Assembly: GCF_039503195.1 (NCBI RefSeq)
Contig: NZ_JBCJKP010000001.1
Coordinates: 5,332,001 to 5,396,000 of the forward strand
Direction: 5' to 3'
DNA length: 64,000 nt
Source: Streptomyces mirabilis
GTDB lineage: Bacteria; Actinomycetota; Actinomycetes; Streptomycetales; Streptomycetaceae
Position numbers and translations under genes: made by a program. Below the pieces are notes generated by a model, which was not told the DNA's origin, did no database searches, and saw nothing but the letters and a program-made list of their open reading frames with translations. Below, piece by piece: positions 42,848-52,841 of the stretch; position 1 is the first letter of the stretch, and each line of letters opens with the position of its first letter.

Positions 42848-42879
42848 CGCCCCGCCCATCCGTAAGGATGGGCGGGGCG
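42848..42879 (+). terminator. Terminator after the cyclophilin gene
   Basis: A 14-bp stem CGCCCCGCCCATCC / GGATGGGCGGGGCG with a GTAA loop. Confidence 0.88.
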
Positions 42880-42912
42880 GTGCATTGCGTACGACCGGAT
42901 TGAGGGGACCCC

Positions 42913-43821
42913 ATGGACCAGGCGCCAGGCAACCCGCAGGGCCCGCAGGACCAGGGACATCAGGACGCCCAGGCCCTGCCCACCTGCTACCGGCATCCGG
43001 ATCGTGAAACCGGCGTGCGCTGTACCCGCTGCGAGCGCCCCATCTGCCCCGAGTGCATGATCAGTGCCTCCGTGGGCTTCCAGTGCCCCGAGTGCGTCCG
43101 CGCCGGCTCCGGTACGGGCCACGCGCCGTCGGCCTCGCAGCCCCGCACCCTCGCGGGTGGCGCTGTCACCGCGGACCCCCGGCTCGTCACCAAGATCCTG
43201 ATCGGGCTCAACCTCGCCGTCTTCCTGGTCCAGCTGTCGGTGGACCGCTTCACCGACAGCTTCGACCTCATCGGCCGCGCGTACGTCCCGCTGCTCGGCT
43301 CGGTCGAGGGCGTCGCGGAGGGCCAGTGGTACCGCATGCTGACGGCGATGTTCCTGCACGGCAGCTATATCCACATCCTGTTCAACATGCTCAGCCTGTG
43401 GTGGATCGGCGGCCCCCTGGAAGCGGCCCTCGGCCGTGCCCGCTATCTCGCCCTCTACTTCGTCTCCGGTCTCGCGGGCAGCGCGCTCACCTACCTCGTG
43501 GCCGCGCCGAACCAGCCCTCGTTGGGCGCCTCCGGCGCGATCTTCGGCCTCTTCGGCGCGACCGCCGTCCTGATGCGCCGGCTCAACTACGACATGCGCC
43601 CCGTGATCGCCCTGCTGGTGATCAACCTGATCTTCACCTTCGGGTGGAGCAACATCGCGTGGCAGGCCCACATCGGTGGACTCGTCGGCGGTGTTGTCGT
43701 CGGCTACGCCATGGTCCATGCCCCGCGCGAGCGGCGGACCCTGATCCAGTACGGGGTGTGTGCCGTGGTCCTGGCCGCGGTGGTCGTCGCGACGCTGGTC
43801 AGGACGGCTCAGCTCACCTGA
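42913..43821 (+). CDS. Rhomboid family intramembrane serine protease
   Basis: Cleaves membrane proteins within the bilayer. The 302-residue protein has an N-terminal zinc-binding B-box-like domain (residues 20-65; CYRHPDRETGVRCTRCERPI, CPECM, CPECV) in front of a six-helix rhomboid core. The catalytic serine lies in GASGAIFGLFG and the catalytic histidine in AHIGGLVGGVVVGY. The substrate is unknown. ATG 42913 follows GAGGGG. Confidence 0.92.
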   Translation: MDQAPGNPQGPQDQGHQDAQALPTCYRHPDRETGVRCTRCERPICPECMISASVGFQCPECVRAGSGTGHAPSASQPRTLAGGAVTADPRLVTKILIGLNLAVFLVQLSVDRFTDSFDLIGRAYVPLLGSVEGVAEGQWYRMLTAMFLHGSYIHILFNMLSLWWIGGPLEAALGRARYLALYFVSGLAGSALTYLVAAPNQPSLGASGAIFGLFGATAVLMRRLNYDMRPVIALLVINLIFTFGWSNIAWQAHIGGLVGGVVVGYAMVHAPRERRTLIQYGVCAVVLAAVVVATLVRTAQLT

Positions 43822-43861
43822 GGTACCGCTCGGCTCACTTGAGAAGCCTTCGAGAGCGATG

Positions 43862-44073
43862 TTGTCCACAGATCGTGGCGGATCTTGTGCACGCCGTGTG
43901 GGAACAGCTGTGCCCCCTGTCGCTGACCCGGGTTTTCGCAGGTCGGACAGGGGGCGAACAGGTTTGCGGATCCCGGTAGGTCAGTCACACCGGCGTCAAC
44001 CCCGGATGAGTTATCCACAGATCGTCTTAGTTTTCCACCTGTGGAAAACTCTTGTGGATAACTCAGTGGATAA
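43862..44073. promoter_or_regulatory. Compact cluster of DnaA boxes outside oriC
   Basis: Boxes at 43862 (TTGTCCACA, exact), 43885 (TTGTGCACG), 44011 (TTATCCACA), 44031 (TTTTCCACC) facing 44040 (TGTGGAAAA), 44053 (TGTGGATAA, reverse) and 44065 (AGTGGATAA, reverse). The 44029-44050 part is an inverted repeat AGTTTTCCAC-CT-GTGGAAAACT. The cluster fills the gap between the rhomboid and crgA genes, about 19 kb from oriC. Streptomyces has reported DnaA-box clusters outside oriC that titrate DnaA. Confidence 0.82.
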
Positions 44074-44085
44074 CCCTGGGCAGAG

Positions 44086-44340
44086 CTACTTCCACTGCGT
44101 GGAGACGCCGAATCCCGCCGCGATGAAGCCGAAGCCGACCACGATGTTCCAGTTGCCGAGGGCGTCGATGGGCAGCGAGCCGTCCGTCACGTAGAAGATG
44201 ACGATCCAGGCGAGGCCGATGAGGAACATGGCCAGCATGACCGGTGCGACCCAGCCGCGACTGGTCAGCTTGATGTTGGTCGCCTGCTTCGCCGGGGGCG
44301 GCGTGTAGTCGGCCTTCTTGCGGATACGTGACTTCGGCAC
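44086..44340 (-). CDS. crgA: Cell division inhibitor CrgA
   Basis: An 84-residue protein with a basic N-terminus ([15 protein letters not shown]) and two membrane helices ([21 protein letters not shown] and [17 protein letters not shown]). In S. coelicolor CrgA holds back FtsZ-ring formation and coordinates septation; in mycobacteria it joins the divisome. The length equals the S. coelicolor protein. The GTG start has a GGAGAG site. Its stop lies 13 bp from the DnaA-box cluster. Confidence 0.95.
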   Translation of the reverse strand: MPKSRIRKKADYTPPPAKQATNIKLTSRGWVAPVMLAMFLIGLAWIVIFYVTDGSLPIDALGNWNIVVGFGFIAAGFGVSTQWK

Positions 44341-44482
44341 GAGGGTCTCTCCTGTCGATGCGCTGCGTGGCCGCGCAGGGAACTGGGGCGGGCTCCGGGG
44401 CAGCGTACAAGGGGACACTGAGCGCTCCCCCGGGCGTCCGTTAGCGTAGTGCTTCCGCGGCGCCGAAGGAGATAAGGGTACG

Positions 44483-45262
44483 TTGAGCAATTCTGCCGAC
44501 TCCCCCGGGACGGGTTCCAGTCCTGCCGTTACGCGTCGTTTCCGGCCCGTACGTGTACTCACCGTCGCCGTCTTCGCGCTCGCCGGGCTGATTTTCTTCA
44601 CCAGCTTCAACACGGCCAAGGGCACCAATATCCGCACGGACGCGTCGTTGCTGAAGCTCTCCGACCTCATTCAGGAGCGCAGCCACAAGAACGCGTCGCT
44701 GGACGAGTCCAACGGCGTCCTGCGTGACCAGGTCGACACGCTCGCCGGGCGGGAGAACGGCGGCAGCAAGGCCGACACCGCCAAGCTCGCCGCACTGGAG
44801 AAGAACACCGGCACCCAGAAGCTCAAGGGCAAGGCCGTCACGGTGACCCTCAACGACGCGCCGCCGAACGCCACGGCCAAGCTGCCCGGCTACCCCGAGC
44901 CGCAGCCCGATTACCTGGTCATCCACCAGCAGGACCTGCAGGCCGTGGTGAACGCCCTGTGGCTGGGTGGCGCCCAGGGCATCAAGGTGATGGACCAGCG
45001 GCTGATCTCCACCAGCGCGGTGCGCTGTGTCGGCAACACCCTGATCCTCCAGGGCCGGGTCTACTCGCCCCCGTACAAGATCACCGCGATCGGTGACCCC
45101 CAGAAGCTCCAGAAGGCCCTCGCTGACTCTCCGGCGATCCAGAACTACATGGTGTACGTCAACGTCTACGGGCTCGGCTGGAAAGTCGAGGAGAACGGGA
45201 CGGTGACTCTTCCCGGCTACTCGGGCACAGTGGATCTCCACTACGCAAAACCTGTGGAGTAG
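44483..45262 (+). CDS. DUF881 family protein
   Basis: A 259-residue protein with a disordered N-terminus, one membrane helix ([19 protein letters not shown]), a coiled-coil segment ([20 protein letters not shown]) and a C-terminal DUF881 domain outside the cell ([29 protein letters not shown]). The family clusters with division and sortase genes in actinobacteria and Firmicutes; role unknown. The TTG start is supported by AAGGAGATAAGGG. Its stop shares one base with the sortase start. Confidence 0.9.
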   Translation: MSNSADSPGTGSSPAVTRRFRPVRVLTVAVFALAGLIFFTSFNTAKGTNIRTDASLLKLSDLIQERSHKNASLDESNGVLRDQVDTLAGRENGGSKADTAKLAALEKNTGTQKLKGKAVTVTLNDAPPNATAKLPGYPEPQPDYLVIHQQDLQAVVNALWLGGAQGIKVMDQRLISTSAVRCVGNTLILQGRVYSPPYKITAIGDPQKLQKALADSPAIQNYMVYVNVYGLGWKVEENGTVTLPGYSGTVDLHYAKPVE

Positions 45263-46029
45263 TGGCTGAAGCAGCTGCCGCTGGGGGTCCCGTGTCGGTG
45301 CGAGTGCTCGTCCGGACAGTGAGCGAACTGTGCATCACCATCGGCACGCTCATTGTGCTCTTCGTGGTCTACGTCCTGTTCTGGACGGGCGTGAAGGCCG
45401 ACAGCGAGATGAACCACCAGATCGACCAGCTCCAGAAGCAGTGGTCGAAGGGATCGGTCGCGCAGCAGTCGAAGGCGCCTACGACCACCCCGGCAACCGG
45501 GGACCCGAAGACGCCGACGGCGAGAACGACCGAGAGCCCGAAGGCCCCGGGCCCCTACGCCTACGGCAAGCCCTTCGCAGTGATGTACATCCCCCGCCTT
45601 GGTTTCACGTGGAACAAGCCCGTACTCGAAGGCACCGGCACGAGCGTCCTGCAGAAGGGGCTCGGGCATTACCGGGGGACGGCCCAGCTCGGGCAGGAGG
45701 GGAACTTCGCCGTCGCGGGGCACCGGCGCACGTATGGCGACCCGTTCAAGGACTTTCCCCAGCTGCGCAGGGGGGACGCGGTGGTGCTGACCGACGGGAC
45801 GACCTGGTTCACGTATCGGATCGACAAAGGCCCTTACAAAACAGTGCCCACGGACGTTGAGGTGATCGATCCTGTGCCACGTAAGTCCGGGTACACGGCT
45901 CCGGGCCGCTATCTCACGCTGACCACGTGCGATCCGGAGTGGGGACACAGCCACCGGCTGATCGTCTGGGCCCACCTGGATTCCACGCAGCCCGTGGAGG
46001 CCGGGAAACCTCAGGCGCTACGCCGTTAG
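45262..46029 (+). CDS. Class E sortase
   Basis: A membrane-bound transpeptidase that joins LAXTG-type proteins to peptidoglycan. The 255-residue protein has one N-terminal membrane helix (ELCITIGTLIVLFVVYVLFW), a short Thr/Pro linker, and a sortase beta-barrel with His154 (AGHRRTYGDPF), Cys223 (LTTCDPEWG) and Arg232. GTG 45262 overlaps the DUF881 stop by one base. It is the first of three sortases in this stretch. Confidence 0.92.
   Translation: MAEAAAAGGPVSVRVLVRTVSELCITIGTLIVLFVVYVLFWTGVKADSEMNHQIDQLQKQWSKGSVAQQSKAPTTTPATGDPKTPTARTTESPKAPGPYAYGKPFAVMYIPRLGFTWNKPVLEGTGTSVLQKGLGHYRGTAQLGQEGNFAVAGHRRTYGDPFKDFPQLRRGDAVVLTDGTTWFTYRIDKGPYKTVPTDVEVIDPVPRKSGYTAPGRYLTLTTCDPEWGHSHRLIVWAHLDSTQPVEAGKPQALRR
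45602..45615. promoter_or_regulatory. parS: parS-like site with one mismatch inside a sortase gene
   Basis: GTTTCACGTGGAAC differs from consensus at one base. Confidence 0.45.
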
Positions 46030-46102
46030 TCTGGTCCCGTACGGCGTGGGTCCGATGGTGTAGGGCGTGGCTCTGGTGCCGTGATGCGACGGAAGGGACA
46101 GC

Positions 46103-46264
46103 ATGTACGGCTTCATCTGGCGGCATTTGCCGGGGAACGCATGGGTGAAGGCGCTGATCTCACTCGTGCTCGTCCTCGCGGTGGTCTACGTACTCTTCCA
46201 GTACGTCTTCCCGTGGGCCGAACCGCTGCTCCCCTTCAACGATGTGACGGTGAACAACCAGTGA
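46103..46264 (+). CDS. Small membrane protein (53 residues)
   Basis: Reads MYGFIWRHLPGNAWVKALIS, then a hydrophobic helix (LVLVLAVVYVLFQYVFPW) and a short polar end (PLLPFNDVTVNNQ). The ATG has a GGAAGGGA site. Its stop overlaps the pabA start by 4 bp (GTGA), which supports translation. The family is unnamed as far as can be recognised. Confidence 0.82.
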   Translation: MYGFIWRHLPGNAWVKALISLVLVLAVVYVLFQYVFPWAEPLLPFNDVTVNNQ

Positions 46265-46899
46265 GCGCGCGGATTCTCGTCGTCGACAATTACGACAGCT
46301 TCGTCTTCAACCTGGTCCAGTACCTGTACCAGCTCGGCGCCGAGTGCGAGGTGCTGCGCAACGACGAGGTCTCGACCGCGCACGCCCAGGACGGATTCGA
46401 CGGCGTACTGCTGTCACCCGGCCCCGGCGCTCCCGAGCAGGCCGGCGTCTGCGTCGACATGGTCCGCCACTGCGCGGACACGGGTGTCCCCGTCTTCGGC
46501 GTCTGCCTCGGCATGCAGTCGATGCAGGTGGCGTACGGCGGTGTCGTGGACCGGGCGCCCGAGCTGCTGCACGGCAAGACGTCGTTGGTGGAGCACGAGG
46601 GCAGAGGTGTCTTCGCCGGACTGCCGTCCCCCTTCACCGCGACCCGCTACCACTCGCTGGCCGCCGAGCCGGAGACCGTGCCGGCCGAGCTGGAGGTCAC
46701 CGCCCGTACCCACGACGGGATCATCATGGGGCTGCGTCACCGTGAACTCCCGGTCGAGGGTGTGCAGTTCCATCCCGAGTCGGTGCTGACCGAGCACGGT
46801 CACCGGATGCTCGCCAACTGGCTGGTGGAGTGCGGCGACCAGGGTGCCGTGGCGAGGTCGGTGGGGCTCGCCCCGGTGGTGGGCAGGGCCACGGCGTGA
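46261..46899 (+). CDS. pabA: Anthranilate/para-aminobenzoate synthase component II
   Basis: Glutamine amidotransferase that supplies ammonia to chorismate-using synthases for folate or tryptophan. The 212-residue protein has the nucleophile Cys in FGVCLGMQSMQVAYGG and the His-Glu pair in VQFHPESVLTEHG. It begins ILVVDNYDSFVFNLVQYL. GTG 46261 overlaps the small membrane protein gene, and the stop overlaps the next sortase start (GTGA). A PabA or TrpG role cannot be separated by sequence alone; the locus in Streptomyces is usually labelled pabA. Confidence 0.93.
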   Translation: MSARILVVDNYDSFVFNLVQYLYQLGAECEVLRNDEVSTAHAQDGFDGVLLSPGPGAPEQAGVCVDMVRHCADTGVPVFGVCLGMQSMQVAYGGVVDRAPELLHGKTSLVEHEGRGVFAGLPSPFTATRYHSLAAEPETVPAELEVTARTHDGIIMGLRHRELPVEGVQFHPESVLTEHGHRMLANWLVECGDQGAVARSVGLAPVVGRATA

Positions 46900-48257
46900 C
46901 CGCCCTGCGCCCCGAGCGCGAGTCCGGTGCCGCCTACGGCGGCACCGGAGACGACGGGTCCCCGTACCGGCAGCAGCCGTACGGGGGACCCGGCGCGTTC
47001 GAGGCCGCGGTCGAGCAGCTCGCGGATCCGCTCACCGATCCGCTGCCGGGCTCCAGGGCCGCCGCGCGGCCCGGCGGGCGGCGCGCCGCCCCGCTGCCGG
47101 CCGACGTACCGCCCGCCGCCGTGTCGGGGGGCGGGCTCGGGCAGGAGTGGTCCGGGCAGGGACAGCACCAGTACGCGGTGGACGGCCCCGAGGGCTACGC
47201 GCGGAACTGGCAGGGGGCGCCGGGGGGTGCCCAGGATCCTGCTCCCGCCTACGGCGCACCGCTCACCAGACCCATGCCCCTGTACGCCGAACCGGTCGGC
47301 GCGGCTCCGAAGCTGGACGACGAGACCGTGGCGCTGCGGGCCTCGGAGGTCTCCGAGGCGCGGCGCAGGGCCGAGCAGTTGGCGGGGCGGGCCACGAACG
47401 AGGGGATGCCCGCTCCCGGGGGCCGTGCGGCGCGGCGCAAGGCGGCGCGACGCCACGGACGCCACGGAGGGGCTCAGGAGCCCCAGGAGCCCCTGGGTGC
47501 CCAGGAGTCGGTGGAGTCGGCGGAGAAGGCCGCTCAGGCGCCCCTGAGCCGTGTTCAGGCCCGGAGGGCGGCGCGCGCGCGGAAGCCCGGTGCGGCCGTC
47601 CTCGTCAGCCGGATGATCGGCGAGGTGTTCATCACCACCGGCGTCCTGATGCTGCTGTTCGTGACCTACCAGTTGTGGTGGTCGAACGTGCGGGCGCACC
47701 AGCAGGCGGGCAGTGCCGCGCACCACCTCCAGGAGGACTGGGCGAGCGGCAAGCGGAGTCCGGGGACGTTCGAGCCGGGACAGGGTTTCGCCATCCTGCA
47801 CATCCCGAAGCTGGACGTGGTCGCTCCGATCGCCGAGGGCACCAGCAAGACGAAGGTCCTCGACCGCGGAATGGTGGGTCACTACGGCGAGGGAGCCCTG
47901 AAGACGGCGATGCCGGACGCCAAGACCGGCAACTTCGGTCTCGCGGGGCACCGCAACACGCACGGCGAACCGTTCCGCTACATCAACCGGCTCAAGCCCG
48001 GTGACTCCATCGTGGTCGAGACCCAGGACGACTACTTCGTCTACAAGATGACGTCGATCCTGCCGGTGACGTCCCCGTCGAACACGAAGGTGCTGGACCC
48101 GATCCCCCAGGGGTCCGGTTTCACGGCACCGGGCCGCTACATCACACTGACCACCTGCACGCCGGAATTCACCAGCACCTACCGCATGATCGTGTGGGGC
48201 AAGATGGTCGAGGAACGCCCGCGCAGCAAGGGCAAGCCGGACGCGCTCCTCGGATAG
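46896..48257 (+). CDS. srtE: Class E sortase with long N-terminal extension
   Basis: A 453-residue sortase. The cytoplasmic N-terminal region of about 235 residues is rich in Ala, Gly, Pro and Arg, with a basic RRKAARRHGRHGG block. One membrane helix follows (MIGEVFITTGVLMLLFVTYQ), then the sortase domain with His352 (LAGHRNTHGEPF), Cys421 (LTTCTPEF) and Arg430. In S. coelicolor two class E sortases (SrtE1, SrtE2) lie here and attach chaplins. GTG 46896 overlaps pabA by 4 bp. Confidence 0.92.
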   Translation: MTALRPERESGAAYGGTGDDGSPYRQQPYGGPGAFEAAVEQLADPLTDPLPGSRAAARPGGRRAAPLPADVPPAAVSGGGLGQEWSGQGQHQYAVDGPEGYARNWQGAPGGAQDPAPAYGAPLTRPMPLYAEPVGAAPKLDDETVALRASEVSEARRRAEQLAGRATNEGMPAPGGRAARRKAARRHGRHGGAQEPQEPLGAQESVESAEKAAQAPLSRVQARRAARARKPGAAVLVSRMIGEVFITTGVLMLLFVTYQLWWSNVRAHQQAGSAAHHLQEDWASGKRSPGTFEPGQGFAILHIPKLDVVAPIAEGTSKTKVLDRGMVGHYGEGALKTAMPDAKTGNFGLAGHRNTHGEPFRYINRLKPGDSIVVETQDDYFVYKMTSILPVTSPSNTKVLDPIPQGSGFTAPGRYITLTTCTPEFTSTYRMIVWGKMVEERPRSKGKPDALLG

Positions 48258-48319
48258 GAGCCCCGTCGGGCACCAGCACGTGAGACAACCTGAGACAGAT
48301 CAGACGGGGCAGATGCACA

Positions 48320-49072
48320 GTGGCAGCGAGGACCGACCACGACGAGCGCGCCGAGGCCGAGGCCGACGCCGAAACGGCCGCTCCGAAGCGTCGTGGAGCG
48401 AGCCGGATCGCGATGGCGGTCAGCATCCTGGGTGAACTCCTCATCACCGCGGGCCTGGTGCTCGGCCTGTTCGTCGTCTACTCGCTGTGGTGGACGAACG
48501 TCGTCGCGGACCGCAAGGCCGACAAGCAGGGTGACAAGGTCCGCGACAACTGGGCCCAGGACAAGGGCGGCCCGGGTGCGCTGGACACCAAGGACGGCAT
48601 CGGCTTCCTGCACGTTCCGTCCATGAAGAACGGCGAGGTGCTGGTCGAGAAGGGCACCTCCACGAAGGTCCTCAACGACGGCGTCGCCGGCTACTACATC
48701 GACCCCGTCAAGGCGACACTGCCGATGACCGACAAGACGGGCAACTTCACGCTCGCCGCCCACCGCGACGGCCACGGCGCCAAGTTCCACAACATCGACA
48801 AGATAAAGAAGGGCGACCCGATCGTCTTCGAGACCAAGGACGACTGGTACGTCTACAAGGTCTTCTCGATCCTCCCGGAGACCTCGAAGTACAACGTCAA
48901 GGTCCTCCAGTCGGTCCCGAAGCAGTCGGGCAGGACGAAGCCGGGCCACTTCATCACCCTGACGACCTGCACACCGGTCTACACGTCGGAGTACCGCTAC
49001 ATCGTGTGGGGTGAGCTGGAACGCGTGCAGAAGGTGGACAGCGCGCGCACGCCGCCGAAGGAACTGGGCTGA
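48320..49072 (+). CDS. srtE: Class E sortase
   Basis: A 250-residue sortase with an acidic N-terminus (DHDERAEAEADAETAAPKRR), one membrane helix (VSILGELLITAGLVLGLFVVY) and the catalytic set His148 (LAAHRDGHGAKF), Cys217 (LTTCTPVY) and Arg226. GTG 48320 is used; the ribosome site is weak. It is a likely duplicate of the preceding sortase, with which it shares the WWxN segment after the helix. It ends in a very strong bidirectional terminator. Confidence 0.92.
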   Translation: MAARTDHDERAEAEADAETAAPKRRGASRIAMAVSILGELLITAGLVLGLFVVYSLWWTNVVADRKADKQGDKVRDNWAQDKGGPGALDTKDGIGFLHVPSMKNGEVLVEKGTSTKVLNDGVAGYYIDPVKATLPMTDKTGNFTLAAHRDGHGAKFHNIDKIKKGDPIVFETKDDWYVYKVFSILPETSKYNVKVLQSVPKQSGRTKPGHFITLTTCTPVYTSEYRYIVWGELERVQKVDSARTPPKELG

Positions 49073-49113
49073 GGGCGGCCCGGTCAAACGACTCGACCGA
49101 ACTCGACTGAACG

Positions 49114-49167
49114 CGAACGAACGGTGCCCCGCCCGGGAGGATTCCCGGGCGGGGCACCGTTCGTTCG
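49114..49167. terminator. Bidirectional terminator between srtE and pknB
   Basis: A perfect 25-bp stem with a GGAT loop (arms 49114-49138 and 49143-49167) between the convergent stops. Confidence 0.95.
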
Positions 49168-49188
49168 ACCGCTGTTCCAACCGCTGCG

Positions 49189-51189
<2,001 letters not shown>

Positions 51190-51359
51190 AGCTACCTACC
51201 AGCCCTCTCCGTCGGTCCCGACCGCACGCATGTGTGGTCCGGCGGTGTGCCGTCCGGGCATACCGTACCCGGCTCGGCTTCTGTGACCTGGCCAAGCCCG
51301 TCACCCGATACAGGACCGGTATCGCAACGTGCACCGATGTGAAGGGGACGTGACAGGGG

Positions 51360-52841
51360 TCACTTCTTGCTGTCGATGACTGCCTTCATCACGCTCCTCG
51401 CGATGGGGGCGGCGAGACCACCACCCGTGATGTCTCCACGGTTCGCGGCGCCGTCCTCGACCACGACGGCCACGGCGACCGGCGAGCTGCCGTCGGGGAG
51501 CTTGGCATACGAGATGAACCACGCGTACGGCTTCTCGCTGTTCGCGACGCCGTGCTGGGCGGTACCGGTCTTGCCGCCCACGGTGACGCCGGAGATCTGC
51601 GCCTTGGTACCCGTGCCCTCCTTGACGACCGTCTCCATCATCGACTGCAGGATCTGGGCGTTCGACTGGGAGAGCGGCTGGCTCATCTTCTGCGGGTCGG
51701 TCTGCGAGATGACGTCCAGGTTCGGGGCCTGCAGCTTGTCGACCATGTACGGCTTCATGAGCGTGCCGTTGTTGGCGACGGCGGAGGCCACCATGGCCAT
51801 CTGCAGCGGGGTCGCGGCGGTCTCGAACTGGCCGATGGAGCTGAGCGCGGTGTGCGGCTTGTCCATCGACTTGGGGAAGACGGAGGCGTTGGAGCGCACC
51901 GGCGTGAGCTGCTCGGAGTTGAAGCCGAACTTCTCGGCCTCCGCGAGCATCTTGTCCGTGCCGAGGTCCGCGCCGATCTTGCCGAAGACCGTGTTGCAGG
52001 ACACCTTGAGCGCCACGCGCATGGTGGCGTTCTTGCAGGGGATGTTCCCCTCGTTCTTCAGCTCGGTGGTGGTGTTCGGCAGGGTGTACGGCAGCGGCGA
52101 GTCCGTGTTCTCGTCCGCGGACTTGTACAGGCCGTTCTCCAGCGCCGCCGCCGCGGTGACCACCTTGAAGGTGGAGCCCGGCGGGTAGGTCTCGCGCAGC
52201 GCCCGGTTGAGCATCGGCTCGTCGGGGTTGTTCTTCTTCTGGAGCTTGTTCCAGGCCTTCTCGTCGCTCCCGGAGGTGCCGGCGAAGGTCGAGGGGTCGT
52301 AGGACGGGGTCGAGGCCAGCGCCAGGATCGCGCCGGTCTGCGGGTTGATCGCGGCGACGGCTCCCTTGCCCCGGCTCAGCAGGCCCTCGTAGGCGGCCTT
52401 CTGCGCGGCGGCGTTGAGGGTGGTGACGACGTTGCCGCCCTGCTTCTTCTTGCCCGTGATCATGTCGAGGGTGTTGCGGAAGAAGAGCCGGTCGTCGTTG
52501 CCGGTGAGGATGCCGTCGTCCAGCTTCTCCAGCTGGGAGGCGTCGAAGGCCTGCGAGGCGTACCCGGTGACCGGCGCCCACATGGGGCCGTCCTTGTAGG
52601 TGCGCTTGTACTCGAAGTCGTTGATGCCGTTCTTCGTCGACTTGGTGGCCCCGGTGATCGGGTTGCCGTCGACGATGATGTCGCCGCGCGGAGTGGCGTA
52701 CCGCTCGATGGCGACGCGGCGGTTGTTCGCGTTGGTCCGCAGGCTGTCCGCCTGGACGTACTGGACGTAGTTGTCGCGGATGAGCAGGGCGAGGACGAGG
52801 AGCCCGCAGAAGATCGCGATCCGGCGCAGGGGCTTGTTCAC
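51360..52841 (-). CDS. pbpA: Penicillin-binding protein (class B transpeptidase)
   Basis: Cross-links peptidoglycan. The 493-residue protein has an N-terminal membrane anchor (IAIFCGLLVLALLIRDNYV), a dimerisation region, and a transpeptidase domain with the catalytic Ser in GSTFKVVT, SCN in KVSCNTVFG and KTG in VGGKTGTAQ. It pairs with RodA, the glycan polymerase encoded just upstream with a 4-bp overlap (GTGA). GTG 52841 begins VNKPLRRI; the frame upstream overlaps rodA and is not used. Confidence 0.95.
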   Translation of the reverse strand: MNKPLRRIAIFCGLLVLALLIRDNYVQYVQADSLRTNANNRRVAIERYATPRGDIIVDGNPITGATKSTKNGINDFEYKRTYKDGPMWAPVTGYASQAFDASQLEKLDDGILTGNDDRLFFRNTLDMITGKKKQGGNVVTTLNAAAQKAAYEGLLSRGKGAVAAINPQTGAILALASTPSYDPSTFAGTSGSDEKAWNKLQKKNNPDEPMLNRALRETYPPGSTFKVVTAAAALENGLYKSADENTDSPLPYTLPNTTTELKNEGNIPCKNATMRVALKVSCNTVFGKIGADLGTDKMLAEAEKFGFNSEQLTPVRSNASVFPKSMDKPHTALSSIGQFETAATPLQMAMVASAVANNGTLMKPYMVDKLQAPNLDVISQTDPQKMSQPLSQSNAQILQSMMETVVKEGTGTKAQISGVTVGGKTGTAQHGVANSEKPYAWFISYAKLPDGSSPVAVAVVVEDGAANRGDITGGGLAAPIARSVMKAVIDSKK

